DNA of 63,523 nt from RBG-16-64-43 sp964353865 (lineage in GTDB: Bacteria; Chloroflexota; Anaerolineae; Anaerolineales; RBG-16-64-43). The number at the start of each line of letters is the position of its first letter. Within the stretch, counting starts at the first letter, position 1. Made by a program: the position numbers and the translations under genes. Below the pieces are notes generated by a model. The model was given only the letters and a program-made list of their open reading frames with translations, did no database searches and was not told the origin of the DNA. The stretch lies in assembly GCA_964353865.1 (NCBI GenBank), contig CAYGXJ010000036.1, positions 1 to 63,523 of the forward strand. The letters are read 5' to 3'. Positions 33,336 to 41,922 of this stretch are shown here, in pieces.

Positions 33336-35126
33336 ATGTCCCTAAGCCCCCCGCCAGATGTGGCTCGCGCTTTGGTCGACTGCGCCATGGGCCGCCGGCC
33401 GGCCGACCTGGTGATTCGCCAGGGGCAGTGGGTGTCCGTTCAATCGGGCGAGGTGATTCCGTGGACCGACCTGGCCGTTGTGACGGGATGGATTGCATTC
33501 ATCGGCGAGGATGCGCGTCATTGCATCGGGCCCGCGACCCGCGTGATCGAAGCGCGTGGCCGGTTCCTTGTGCCCGGTCTCATTGACGGTCATGTGCATG
33601 TGGAATCCACCATGCTTACGGTCACCGAATTCGTGCGCGCCGTTGTGCCGCATGGCACGACGGGCGCAATCATCGATCCGCATGAGATCGCCAACGTGTT
33701 CGGGTTGCCCGGGGTCCGCTTGATGCTCGACGAGGCGGCGCGTCAGCCGATCGCGCTGTGGGTGGAGGTGCCCTCGTGTGTACCCTCGGCGCCCGGGCTC
33801 GAGACGCCCGGCGCAGCGCTTTCCCCCGAGCAGGTCGCCGAAGCCTTGACGTGGCCTGGAGTCATCGGCCTTGGCGAAGTTATGGATTACGCCGGCGTGG
33901 CGGCCAACAGCGGCAAGATGGTGGACGAGATCACGGCGGCGCGTCGCCTGGGCAAGGTGGTGAGTGGGCACTACCCGTCGCTCGACCTGGGGCGCCCGTT
34001 CCACGCCTACGCAGCCGGCGGCATCGATGACGACCACGAGGGCACCCGCCTCGAGGATGCGGTCGCGCGCGTGCGCCAAGGGATGCGGGCCATGCTGCGC
34101 TACGGATCGGCGTGGCACGATGTCGCTGCCCAGGTGCGGGCCGTGACCGAGGCCGGCCTGGATCCGCGGCATTTCATATTGGTGACGGATGACTCGCACG
34201 CGGAAACACTGGTCGGGGAAGGCCACATGGACCGCGTGGTGAGGCATGCCATCGCCAGCGGGCTTAGCCCCATGGCGGCCATCCAAATGGCGACCCTTAA
34301 CCCTGCCGAGCATTTTGGTCTGTCACACGAGATCGGGCTGCTCGCGCCCGGCCGGCGGGCGGATGTGCTGTTGGTGGAGTCGCTCGAAACGATGCAGGTG
34401 AAGATGGTCATCGCCGCCGGCGTTGTGCTGGCCGAGGAGGGCACGTGGAGTGCTGCGCTCGAGGCGCGCGATGTGCCGGCCGAGTTTGGCGATTCCGTCC
34501 ACCTTTCGCGTCCGCTTGTTGGACAGGATTTCTTCGTTTCCTCCGGCGGCAACCCCACCACGATGGCCAACGTGATCGGCGTTGTGGAGAACCAAGCGCC
34601 CACGTGCTGGTTGAAGCGCTCGCTCCCGGTGCGGGACTCCGGGGCCCAAATCGACCTCCAGCAGGATGTTGCCAAGGTGGCCGTCGTCGATCGCCATCAT
34701 CGGTCCGGCCGCATGCAAACCGCGTTTGTCTCGGGCTTCGGATTTGGCCCGCGCTGCGCCGTAGCTTCCACCGTGGCCCACGATTCGCACAATCTGCTCG
34801 TGGTCGGAACGGACGAGGGCGACATGGCGACAGCCGCCAACGCTCTGGCGCGCGCCGGCGGGGGCATGCTTGTGGTGCGCGAGGGGCGTGTCCTGGCGAC
34901 GGTCGAACTGCCCGTGGGCGGGTTGATGTCGAACCAGAGCGCCGGCAGCGTGGCTTCGGCTGCCGGCCGCCTACTCGACGCGTACCGTGCGTGCGGCTGC
35001 TCCCTCAATAACCCGAACATGCAGCTCAGCCTGCTGGGACTGGCCGTCATACCCGAGTTGCGTCTCACCGACCTCGGCCTGGTGGATGTCGAGAAGGGCT
35101 CTTTCGTTCCTGTTGTGGAGCCGTAG
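33336..35126 (+). CDS. ade: Adenine deaminase
   Basis: A 596-residue adenine deaminase of the amidohydrolase type, converting adenine to hypoxanthine plus ammonia. Signatures: LIDGHVHVESTMLTVTEF, the GTTGAIIDPHEIANVFG block with the bridging-residue region, VLVTDDSHAETL-type segment (ILVTDDSHAETLVGEGHMD), and the C-terminal HRSGRMQTAFVSGFGF and LSLLGLAVIPELRLTD. Length and motif order are normal for Ade. It follows the 8-oxoguanine deaminase by nine bases and precedes the GntR regulator by three, in one operon. Confidence 0.95.
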   Translation: MSLSPPPDVARALVDCAMGRRPADLVIRQGQWVSVQSGEVIPWTDLAVVTGWIAFIGEDARHCIGPATRVIEARGRFLVPGLIDGHVHVESTMLTVTEFVRAVVPHGTTGAIIDPHEIANVFGLPGVRLMLDEAARQPIALWVEVPSCVPSAPGLETPGAALSPEQVAEALTWPGVIGLGEVMDYAGVAANSGKMVDEITAARRLGKVVSGHYPSLDLGRPFHAYAAGGIDDDHEGTRLEDAVARVRQGMRAMLRYGSAWHDVAAQVRAVTEAGLDPRHFILVTDDSHAETLVGEGHMDRVVRHAIASGLSPMAAIQMATLNPAEHFGLSHEIGLLAPGRRADVLLVESLETMQVKMVIAAGVVLAEEGTWSAALEARDVPAEFGDSVHLSRPLVGQDFFVSSGGNPTTMANVIGVVENQAPTCWLKRSLPVRDSGAQIDLQQDVAKVAVVDRHHRSGRMQTAFVSGFGFGPRCAVASTVAHDSHNLLVVGTDEGDMATAANALARAGGGMLVVREGRVLATVELPVGGLMSNQSAGSVASAAGRLLDAYRACGCSLNNPNMQLSLLGLAVIPELRLTDLGLVDVEKGSFVPVVEP

Positions 35127-35129
35127 ATC

Positions 35130-35942
35130 ATGAGCCGCCGGCAGGACAACATGGGTCGCGCCACGCTGCGCCAACAGAAGGTCCGCCCGGATCCGCGGCC
35201 GCTCTACCAACGTGCGGAAGAGGCGCTGGTGAAGCGTGTGTCGCGCATGGCGGCGGGTGAGCAGCTGCCTCCCGAACCGCTGTTGGCGCAGCGCATGGGC
35301 ATCTCGCGGGCCACGTTGCGCGAGGCCATGCGCTCGCTGGCCCAACAAGGGCGCCTGGTGCGGCGGCAGGGCATCGGCACTTTCGTCGGCGACGGGCATG
35401 CTGTCATCGAAAACGGCCTGGAAGTGTTGGAGAGCCTCGACACGCTTGGACAGCGCCTTGGTCTGCATATGGAGATGGGCGAGGTGCGCGTCGAGCAGCG
35501 ATTGATCGATGCCGGTGAATGCAAGTGCATGCAACGCCCGCCAGGCGATCGCGTCTGGTGGATTGCGCGGGTGATCCTCGAGGAGCGAGTCCCGATCGCA
35601 TATCTGGAAGACGTGGTCCCGCTCGAATTCCTGCGCGCCGGCGACCTGAAGGAATTCTCCGGGTCGGTGCTGGACCTGCTGCGTTCACGCGGGGTGGCGG
35701 ATCCTTCTCATTCGCTGACCCAAATCACAGCGGTGTCGGCTGATCGCCGCCTACGCGACCTCTTGGATCTGGCGCGCGGCGCGGTCTTGCTCAAGCTGGA
35801 GGCCTGCCTGACGGCTCATGGCGGGTCGGTTGTGGACTATTCGAACAGCTACTTTGTGCCCGGCTACTTCCGCTTCCATGTCGTGCGCCGCGTCGGCGGC
35901 GAACGGGGCGCGCGGAGCAGCAACGGCCGTGGAGGAAACTGA
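35130..35942 (+). CDS. GntR-family transcriptional regulator with UTRA domain
   Basis: A 270-residue regulator. Residues about 28-90 form a GntR winged helix (EEALVKRVSRMAAGEQLPPE, AQRMGISRATLREAMRSLAQ, RQGIGTFVG). The C-terminal ~160 residues form a UTRA-type ligand-binding domain (WWIARVILEERVPIAYLEDV). UTRA members are usually repressors released by a small metabolite. Encoded within the purine operon, it is likely to sense a purine or related compound and control the promoter at 31878-31906. This is inference from position. Confidence 0.85.
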   Translation: MSRRQDNMGRATLRQQKVRPDPRPLYQRAEEALVKRVSRMAAGEQLPPEPLLAQRMGISRATLREAMRSLAQQGRLVRRQGIGTFVGDGHAVIENGLEVLESLDTLGQRLGLHMEMGEVRVEQRLIDAGECKCMQRPPGDRVWWIARVILEERVPIAYLEDVVPLEFLRAGDLKEFSGSVLDLLRSRGVADPSHSLTQITAVSADRRLRDLLDLARGAVLLKLEACLTAHGGSVVDYSNSYFVPGYFRFHVVRRVGGERGARSSNGRGGN

Positions 35943-36023
35943 ACCAGTACGGTCAACAGCCCGCGAGGGGGACTCGCGTCACCATCGGATCCATCATCTT
36001 GACTGGTTCTGGAGGAGAAGACA

Positions 36024-36977
36024 ATGCGCAGTTTTATGGGACGGGACATTCTCTCGCTCAAGGACTTCGAACGCGAGGAGTTCTTCCGCGTGTTCCAAGT
36101 GGCCAAAGACCTCGAGCCGATTGCCCGCGATCGCCGCAACAGCGACTTGCTCAAGGCGAAAACATTGGTCACGGCGTTCTATCAGCCCAGCACGCGCACG
36201 CGTCTGGCGCACGAGGCGGCGATGCACCGGCTGGGCGGGCACGTGACCGGCTTCGCGGACGCCAAGATGACACGCGCCGGCGATTTCTATCAGGAGTCGA
36301 TTAAGGATACGGTCAAGATGCTGGAGTTCTACGGCGACGTGATTGTCATGCGCCACTTCCAGCAGGGCGCACCGCATGAGGCCGCCAAGTGGGCCTCGAT
36401 CCCCGTGATCAACGGCGGCGACGGTTGGGGCGAGCATCCCACCCAGATCCTCACCGACCTATATACAGTGCTCAGCGAGAAGGGGCGCATCGACGGGCTC
36501 AAGTGGCTGGCGGTGGGCGACATGCGCATGCGCACTATGCACTCGCTGGCATACGCCTTGACCCAGTTCGACTGCCCGATCACATTCGTCAGCCCGCCCG
36601 AAATGGGCCTGACGGCCGAATTCAAAGCTGAGCTCAAGCAGTACAGCTTGAGTTTCGCGGAAGCCGACCATGTCGAGAAAGCGATCGCACAGGCGGATGT
36701 CATCCTGGTCGAGCCCGTGGTTCAGCCCGACTACACCAAGTCGCGGGATGAGCGCAAGGGCGACGTCGACCTGACGCCGGCCAACTACAAAATCACGCGC
36801 GAACTTCTGGCGGGCAAGGCCAAGAGCGACGCGATTCTTCTGCACTCGCTGCCGCGCATGGATGAAATCCCGCCGGATGTCGATATCACCCGCTGGTCGC
36901 GCTACTGGCAGGAAGCCTTCAACGGCGTGGTCCTGCGCATGGCGCTGCTGGCGCTGGTGCTGGGCGCCGTCGAGTAG
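36024..36977 (+). CDS. Aspartate carbamoyltransferase-like enzyme, acceptor uncertain
   Basis: A 317-residue carbamoyltransferase closest in style to the ATCase catalytic chain. The carbamoyl-phosphate motifs are intact: QPSTRTR (55-60), VMRH (108-111), EHPTQ (137-141) and LHSLPR (273-278). Residues that bind aspartate in ATCase are changed. The mobile '80s loop' reads KMTRAGDFYQES instead of an SLGKKGET-type sequence, and the position of the aspartate-binding Arg (R229 of E. coli ATCase, in TRVQ) reads PVVQ (231-234). The acceptor may therefore not be aspartate. No pyrI or other pyr gene is nearby, and a YgeW-like carbamoyltransferase and carbamate kinase follow. A GAGGAGAAGAC ribosome-binding site precedes ATG 36024. 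Confidence 0.75.
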   Translation: MRSFMGRDILSLKDFEREEFFRVFQVAKDLEPIARDRRNSDLLKAKTLVTAFYQPSTRTRLAHEAAMHRLGGHVTGFADAKMTRAGDFYQESIKDTVKMLEFYGDVIVMRHFQQGAPHEAAKWASIPVINGGDGWGEHPTQILTDLYTVLSEKGRIDGLKWLAVGDMRMRTMHSLAYALTQFDCPITFVSPPEMGLTAEFKAELKQYSLSFAEADHVEKAIAQADVILVEPVVQPDYTKSRDERKGDVDLTPANYKITRELLAGKAKSDAILLHSLPRMDEIPPDVDITRWSRYWQEAFNGVVLRMALLALVLGAVE

Positions 36978-36993
36978 GCCAGGAGAGAATGCG

Positions 36994-37974
36994 ATGCAAA
37001 CGGACCTTCGCGGTCGAGACCTGATCGGCGATCTGGACTTCAGCAAAGAAGAGGTCGAAAGCGTGCTGGAGGTGGCCTTTGACCTCAAGCGCAAGCGGGC
37101 GCTGGGCGAGCCGCACGCCCTGCTGCGCGACAAGGTGCTGGCCATGCTCTTCTTCTTCTCGAGCACGCGCACGCGCGGCTCGTTCGAAGCCGGCATGGCC
37201 CAACTCGGCGGCCACGCAGCGTTTATCGAGAGCAAGACGACCCAGATCGCGCACGGCGACACGCCCAAGGAGATCGGCGAGATCTTTGGGCGCTACTTCG
37301 ACGGCATCGCCATCCGCCACGTGGATTGGGGCATCGGCAACGCCTACCTCAACGCCGTGGCGCGCGCTTCGCGGGTGCCGGTGCTCAACATGCAGTGCGA
37401 GGTCTACCACCCGTTTCAGATTCGGGCGGATCTCATGACGATCATCGAGAAGAAGGGCCGTGACCTGCGGCGCAAGAAGATGGTCGTGTCGTGGGCCTAC
37501 GCCGCCTCGTATCAGAAGCCGATGTCGGTGCCGCAATCGCTTGTGCTGCAGATGCCGCGCTTCGGGATGGATGTGGTGCTGGCGCACCCGCCGGAGTTCC
37601 GCTTGATGCCGGAGGTGATGGAGCAGGCGCGTGAGCAGGCGCGCCGTTTTGGCACTGGCTTCGAGGTGGTGGACGATATGAGCGCCGCCTTCAAGGATGC
37701 CGATGTCGTCTACGCCAAATCCTGGGGCGCCATGGTGCACACGCCGGACGCGGAGGAGGGCGCGCGCATCATCAAGAAGTACTCGAGCTGGATCACCGAC
37801 GAAAGGAAGATGGCGCTCGCCAAGCCGGACGCCATCTACATGCACCCGCTGCCCGCCGATCGCAACATCGAGGTCACGGATGCCGTGATGGACGGTCCGC
37901 ACTCGGTAGTCTACGACGAGGCCGAGAACCGCATGCATGCGCAGAAGGCGGTCATGGCCCTCACCATGCGCTAG
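36994..37974 (+). CDS. YgeW-like (knotted-type) carbamoyltransferase
   Basis: A 326-residue carbamoyltransferase of the ornithine/acetylornithine/YgeW group. It has FFFSSTRTRGSFEAG (carbamoyl-phosphate loop, 53-67), TTQIAHGDTPKE, the modified HPFQ at 139-142 (HPCQ in ordinary ornithine carbamoyltransferase), SWAYAASYQKPMSVPQSL (knot region) and MHPLPADRNIEV. The SWAY-x-x-SY-x-KP-x-SVPQ region resembles E. coli YgeW. YgeW's natural acceptor is unknown and it sits in a purine-linked region of E. coli. ATG 36994 follows AGGAGAGAATGCG, 16 bases after the previous gene. Confidence 0.75.
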   Translation: MQTDLRGRDLIGDLDFSKEEVESVLEVAFDLKRKRALGEPHALLRDKVLAMLFFFSSTRTRGSFEAGMAQLGGHAAFIESKTTQIAHGDTPKEIGEIFGRYFDGIAIRHVDWGIGNAYLNAVARASRVPVLNMQCEVYHPFQIRADLMTIIEKKGRDLRRKKMVVSWAYAASYQKPMSVPQSLVLQMPRFGMDVVLAHPPEFRLMPEVMEQAREQARRFGTGFEVVDDMSAAFKDADVVYAKSWGAMVHTPDAEEGARIIKKYSSWITDERKMALAKPDAIYMHPLPADRNIEVTDAVMDGPHSVVYDEAENRMHAQKAVMALTMR

Positions 37975-37992
37975 GCAGGAAGGAGCCGGAGG

Positions 37993-38940
37993 ATGACCCA
38001 GAAAAGAGTGGCCGTCGTCGCAGTGGGGGGCAACTCCCTGATCAAAGACGAGGCCCACAAGAGCATTCCCGATCAGTACGCTGCGGCGCAGGAGTCGATG
38101 CGCCACATCGTCGACATGATCGACAAGGGCTGGGACGTTGTCGTCACCCACGGCAACGGGCCGCAAGTGGGCTTCATTCTGCGCCGCTCGGAACTGGCGC
38201 GGCATGAACTGCACGAGGTCCCGCTCGATTTCTGCGGTGCCGACAGCCAGGGGGCGATCGGCTACATGTTCCAGCAGGCGCTCTACAACGAGTTCCTTCG
38301 GCGCGGGATGCGCAAGCAGGCCGCCTCGGTGGTTACCCAGACGCTGGTTGACCGCAACGACCCGGCCTTCTCCAAACCCTCCAAGCCCATCGGCTCTTTC
38401 ATGGCCGAGGCGATGGCCAAGGACCGCGCCTCGAAGGAGAAATGGACCGTGGTGGAGGATGCGGGACGCGGCTGGCGGCGTGTCGTCGCCTCACCCATGC
38501 CCAAGCGTATCATTGAGGCGGATGCCATCCGCGCTCTGATCCAGGCAGGATTCGTCGTGGTCGGGGTGGGCGGGGGCGGGATTCCGGTGGTGGAAGATGA
38601 GAAGGGCAACCTGGTCGGCGTGGAGGCCGTGATCGACAAGGATTTTGGCTCTTCGCTGCTGGCCTCGATGATCGGCGCGGACCTTTTCCTCATTTCGACC
38701 GCCGTCGAAAAGGTAGCCTTGCACTATAATAAGCCGAACCAGCAATGGCTCGATCGAATCAATCTAGAGCAAGCCCGGCGCTACCAAGCGGAGGGCCATT
38801 TCGCCAAGGGCAGCATGGGCCCAAAGATCGAGGCCATCATCGCCTTCCTCGAGCGCGGAGGGAAGCAGGCGCTGATCACCAACCCCGAAAACATCGGCAA
38901 GGCATTGGCGGGAACGACGGGCACGTGGATCGAGCCCTGA
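37993..38940 (+). CDS. Carbamate kinase
   Basis: A 315-residue carbamate kinase, which forms ATP from carbamoyl phosphate and ADP, releasing carbamate (ammonia plus CO2). Family motifs: VAVVAVGGNSLI, THGNGPQVGFILRRSEL, GAIGYMFQQAL, VVGVGGGGIPVVEDEKG, VIDKDFGSSLLASMIGADLF, and a C-terminal KGSMGPKIEAIIAFLERGG. Full length. The immediate upstream carbamoyltransferases could run backwards to produce its substrate. The counterpart in E. coli's purine-linked cluster is YqeA. Confidence 0.95.
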   Translation: MTQKRVAVVAVGGNSLIKDEAHKSIPDQYAAAQESMRHIVDMIDKGWDVVVTHGNGPQVGFILRRSELARHELHEVPLDFCGADSQGAIGYMFQQALYNEFLRRGMRKQAASVVTQTLVDRNDPAFSKPSKPIGSFMAEAMAKDRASKEKWTVVEDAGRGWRRVVASPMPKRIIEADAIRALIQAGFVVVGVGGGGIPVVEDEKGNLVGVEAVIDKDFGSSLLASMIGADLFLISTAVEKVALHYNKPNQQWLDRINLEQARRYQAEGHFAKGSMGPKIEAIIAFLERGGKQALITNPENIGKALAGTTGTWIEP

Positions 38941-39041
38941 AGAGCGACCGCGGAGAGGAGGTGGAGCGCAAGAGCAAATGCCCGACCGCACGCGTTCGGA
39001 CGATCTGACCCTGCAAGGTCACCAACTCAAGGAGGAGCAAC

Positions 39042-40319
39042 ATGACAGTACGACGTCTGTGGAAGTTGCTAGGCACGTTGGCCGCGATCTCGCTGCTGGC
39101 TTCGGCTTGCGGCACGCCCACCGCGGCTCCCACTGAGGCGCCAGTCGCCGCGCCCACCGAAGCCCCGGCGGCGGGTTCGTCATTCTCCATCCCGGATATT
39201 GAGTCGGGCAAATTCAATGTGGCCATGGTCAACATCGGCTTCGCGAATGATGGCGGGTGGTCGCAAGCCCATACTGAGGGCGTACTGTGGTTGGCGACCG
39301 AAGATCCGACAATTGCCGTGAAGTACTTGGAAGCCGTTCCGCCCGGGCCGGATGCCGAGGCGGTCATGCGCTCGCTCGCGCGCAAAGGCTTCGACCTGAT
39401 CATCGGGTCGACGTTCGAATACGGCCCGACCATGGAAGCTCTGGCGGAAGAATTCCCCAAGGTCAACTTCCTGCACATCTCGGGCTATCGCAGCAACGGC
39501 AAGAACTACGGCAACCTGTTCGGCGCAATGGAAGACATGAAGTACCTGGCGGGTATGGTCGCCGGTGCGCGCGCCAAGGCCGACGGCAACACCAAGTTCG
39601 GCTACGTCGCACCGTGGCCTCTGCCCGAAGTCATCCGCCTTGGCAATGCGTTCATGATCGGCGCCAAGGTGACCTGCCCCGAGTGCACGATGGAAGTGCG
39701 CTGGATCAACACCTGGTATGACCCGGACAAGGAAAAGCAGGCTGCGCAGTCCTTGCTCGATGCCGGGGTCGACATCGTGCTAATCGGCTCGGACACGCCG
39801 GGTCCGCTCGTTGCCGCGGCGAACGCCGGGAAGTGGGCTTTCACCTACGACTATGTGCACTCCTGCTCGCCGGCGCCGGAGAAGTGCTTGGGTACCCCCT
39901 ACTGGAACTGGGGCCCGGTCTACCTCAAGATCGTGAACGAAATCCGCGCAGGCACCTGGAAGCCTGGGAATGACTACCAGGATGCCGCCACCGGCATCGT
40001 CGGCTTCTATGGATTCATGGAAGGCGAGACAACTCAGCCGGGCGTTCCCGCCGAAGTGATCCCGCTCGTCAGGGCGAAGCTGGCCGAAATGTTGGCGGGC
40101 ACCTTCACGCGTTTCGATATCTTCAAGGGTCCACTGAAGGACAACACCGGCAAGGTGCTTGTGCCGGCGGGCGTGTCGTTGACCCAAGAGGATCTGGAAG
40201 GGATTGATGCCGGCACGATTGCGGCCTTCAATCTCACTGACCGCACGGCGTGCACAGTATGCATGAACTGGCTCGTCGACGGCATCTTGGGTACGATCCC
40301 TGCAATGCCCTCCCAGTAA
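39042..40319 (+). CDS. BMP-family (nucleoside-type) ABC substrate-binding lipoprotein
   Basis: A 425-residue basic-membrane-protein-family binding lipoprotein. These usually bind purine nucleosides for import. The signal peptide ends in LLASAC (Cys ~22), followed by an Ala/Pro/Thr linker and then FNVAMVNIGFANDGGWSQAH. Other features are GSTFEYGPTMEALAEEFP, FLHISGYRSNGKNYGNLFG and a pair of Cys near the C-terminus (RTACTVCMNWL). ATG 39042 follows AAGGAGGAGCAAC. Given its operon, a purine base or nucleoside is the expected ligand. Confidence 0.9.
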   Translation: MTVRRLWKLLGTLAAISLLASACGTPTAAPTEAPVAAPTEAPAAGSSFSIPDIESGKFNVAMVNIGFANDGGWSQAHTEGVLWLATEDPTIAVKYLEAVPPGPDAEAVMRSLARKGFDLIIGSTFEYGPTMEALAEEFPKVNFLHISGYRSNGKNYGNLFGAMEDMKYLAGMVAGARAKADGNTKFGYVAPWPLPEVIRLGNAFMIGAKVTCPECTMEVRWINTWYDPDKEKQAAQSLLDAGVDIVLIGSDTPGPLVAAANAGKWAFTYDYVHSCSPAPEKCLGTPYWNWGPVYLKIVNEIRAGTWKPGNDYQDAATGIVGFYGFMEGETTQPGVPAEVIPLVRAKLAEMLAGTFTRFDIFKGPLKDNTGKVLVPAGVSLTQEDLEGIDAGTIAAFNLTDRTACTVCMNWLVDGILGTIPAMPSQ

Positions 40320-40340
40320 GTCTCCGGACACTCGATCGAT

Positions 40341-40366
40341 GGCGCAGGGGCGTGAGCCCCTGCGCC
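40341..40366 (+). terminator. Intra-operon hairpin between BMP binding protein and ATPase
   Basis: Perfect 11-bp stem GGCGCAGGGGC / GCCCCTGCGCC with a GTGA (GNRA) loop, starting 22 bases after the lipoprotein stop. Followed by CGTCTTTCC, not a clean T-tract. It probably stabilises the binding-protein transcript or partly terminates transcription. Confidence 0.7.
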
Positions 40367-40398
40367 CGTCTTTCCGCTGGGGATCCAGTGAGGCAACC

Positions 40399-41922
40399 TT
40401 GAGCGACTCGCCGAACGCCATCGAAATGCACAGCATTGTCAAGCGCTTCCCCGGCGTACTGGCCAACGATCACGTGGATTTCTCCTGCCTCGCGGGCGAA
40501 GTTCACGCTCTGCTTGGCGAGAATGGTGCGGGCAAGAGCACGTTGATGAATGTTCTGGCTGGGATGTACAGGCCCGACGTGGGCGAGATCCTCATTGGCG
40601 GACAGCGCGTCTCTTTCAAATCCCCCCAGGATGCGATTGCACACGGCATTGGGATGGTCCACCAGCACTTCATGCTGGTCCCCCCGCATTCGGTGGCGGA
40701 AAACGTCGTGCTGGGCCTCGACCGGCCGCGATTCTTGCTCAACTTGCGGGAGGTCGAGGAACGAGTGGCGGCGTTGGGCGAGCAGTACGGATTGAACGTC
40801 AACCCCCGGGCCAAGATCTGGCAGCTCTCGGTGGGCGAACAACAGCGCGTGGAAATCCTCAAGATGCTCTTTCGCGGCGCGCGGGTCCTCATCATGGATG
40901 AGCCCACCTCCGTCCTCGCGCCACAGGAGGTCGGTTCGCTTTTCGGCACGCTGCGCGAAATGACCGGCCGCGGCCATACAATCATCTTTATTTCGCACAA
41001 ATTGGATGAGGTTGTGGCCATCGCCGATCGGGTGACCGTTCTGCGGCGTGGGCGCGTGACGGCTGCCGCGCTGCCCTCCAAAGAAATCACCAAGGCGAGC
41101 CTGGCCCGGTTAATGGTCGGGCGTGAGGTCCTCTTTCAAGTTGAAAAGAAGCCCTCGCAGCCCGGAGTGGTCGTCCTAGAGACCCAAGCCCTGTGCGCAC
41201 TGAGTGATCGCGGGCTGCCTGCGCTGCGCGATGTTACCTTGGGCGTTCGGTCGGGCGAAATCCTCGGCCTGGCCGGGGTGGCGGGCAACGGGCAGCGCGA
41301 GTTGGCCGCGGTGCTGACCGGCCTGCATCCTTCCACCAGCGGGTCGATACGGTTTTCTGGTGCGCCGCTTGGACCGCAGACACGCTGGCTGGACATCGGT
41401 CAGCGGTTGGCGCACATCCCCGAGGACCGTGCCTCGGTTGGTAGCATGCCGGGGTTGAGCGTGGCCGACAACCTCATCCTGAGATCCTTCGAACGCCCGC
41501 CGATCGGTGTGGGTTGGGCCATCAACCGATCGGCCGTGAGGCAATACGCCGAACGCCTGGTGGCGGAGTATCAGATATCCACCCCCACGATTGAAACCCC
41601 AGTGCGCATGCTCTCAGGCGGCAACTTGCAGAAGGTCATCCTGGCGCGCGAAACTTCGGGGCACCCCGAACTTATGATCGCCGTTCACCCGACGCGAGGC
41701 CTGGATGTCGGCGCGACGGAAGCCGTTCACAGACTCCTGATCGGTCAGCGAGATGCCGGCGTCGCCATCCTCCTCATCTCCGAGGACTTGGACGAACTCC
41801 TATCGCTCAGCGACCGGCTGGCGGTGATGTACGAGGGGCGCATCGTCGGCGAAATGCCGACCGAGGAGGCCAACATCAATACGATCGGCCTCATGATGGC
41901 GGGTACGAAGGTGGAAGGATGA
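40399..41922 (+). CDS. ABC transporter ATPase with two nucleotide-binding domains (BMP-type importer)
   Basis: A 507-residue duplicated ATPase of the sugar/nucleoside class. Domain 1 has Walker A GENGAGKST, signature LSVGEQQRVEI and Walker B VLIMDEPTS. Domain 2 has a degenerate Walker A (GVAGNGQRELAAVL), signature LSGGNLQKVILARE, and HPTRGLDVGATEAV. Such asymmetry is usual in this class. I chose TTG 40399 with GTGAGGCAACC before it. The ATG at 40339 would lie at the hairpin and is unlikely; ATG 40426 is another option. Its stop overlaps the first permease start (ATGA). Confidence 0.9.
   Translation: MSDSPNAIEMHSIVKRFPGVLANDHVDFSCLAGEVHALLGENGAGKSTLMNVLAGMYRPDVGEILIGGQRVSFKSPQDAIAHGIGMVHQHFMLVPPHSVAENVVLGLDRPRFLLNLREVEERVAALGEQYGLNVNPRAKIWQLSVGEQQRVEILKMLFRGARVLIMDEPTSVLAPQEVGSLFGTLREMTGRGHTIIFISHKLDEVVAIADRVTVLRRGRVTAAALPSKEITKASLARLMVGREVLFQVEKKPSQPGVVVLETQALCALSDRGLPALRDVTLGVRSGEILGLAGVAGNGQRELAAVLTGLHPSTSGSIRFSGAPLGPQTRWLDIGQRLAHIPEDRASVGSMPGLSVADNLILRSFERPPIGVGWAINRSAVRQYAERLVAEYQISTPTIETPVRMLSGGNLQKVILARETSGHPELMIAVHPTRGLDVGATEAVHRLLIGQRDAGVAILLISEDLDELLSLSDRLAVMYEGRIVGEMPTEEANINTIGLMMAGTKVEG

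Noticed and set aside
36024..36977. Plain pyrB annotation
   Set aside because: Carbamoyl-phosphate motifs fit, but aspartate-site residues and the genomic setting do not support ordinary ATCase.
36919..38214. 431-codon minus-strand ORF
   Set aside because: Antisense to the YgeW-like gene and the start of carbamate kinase. His/Arg-rich translation without any recognisable domain.
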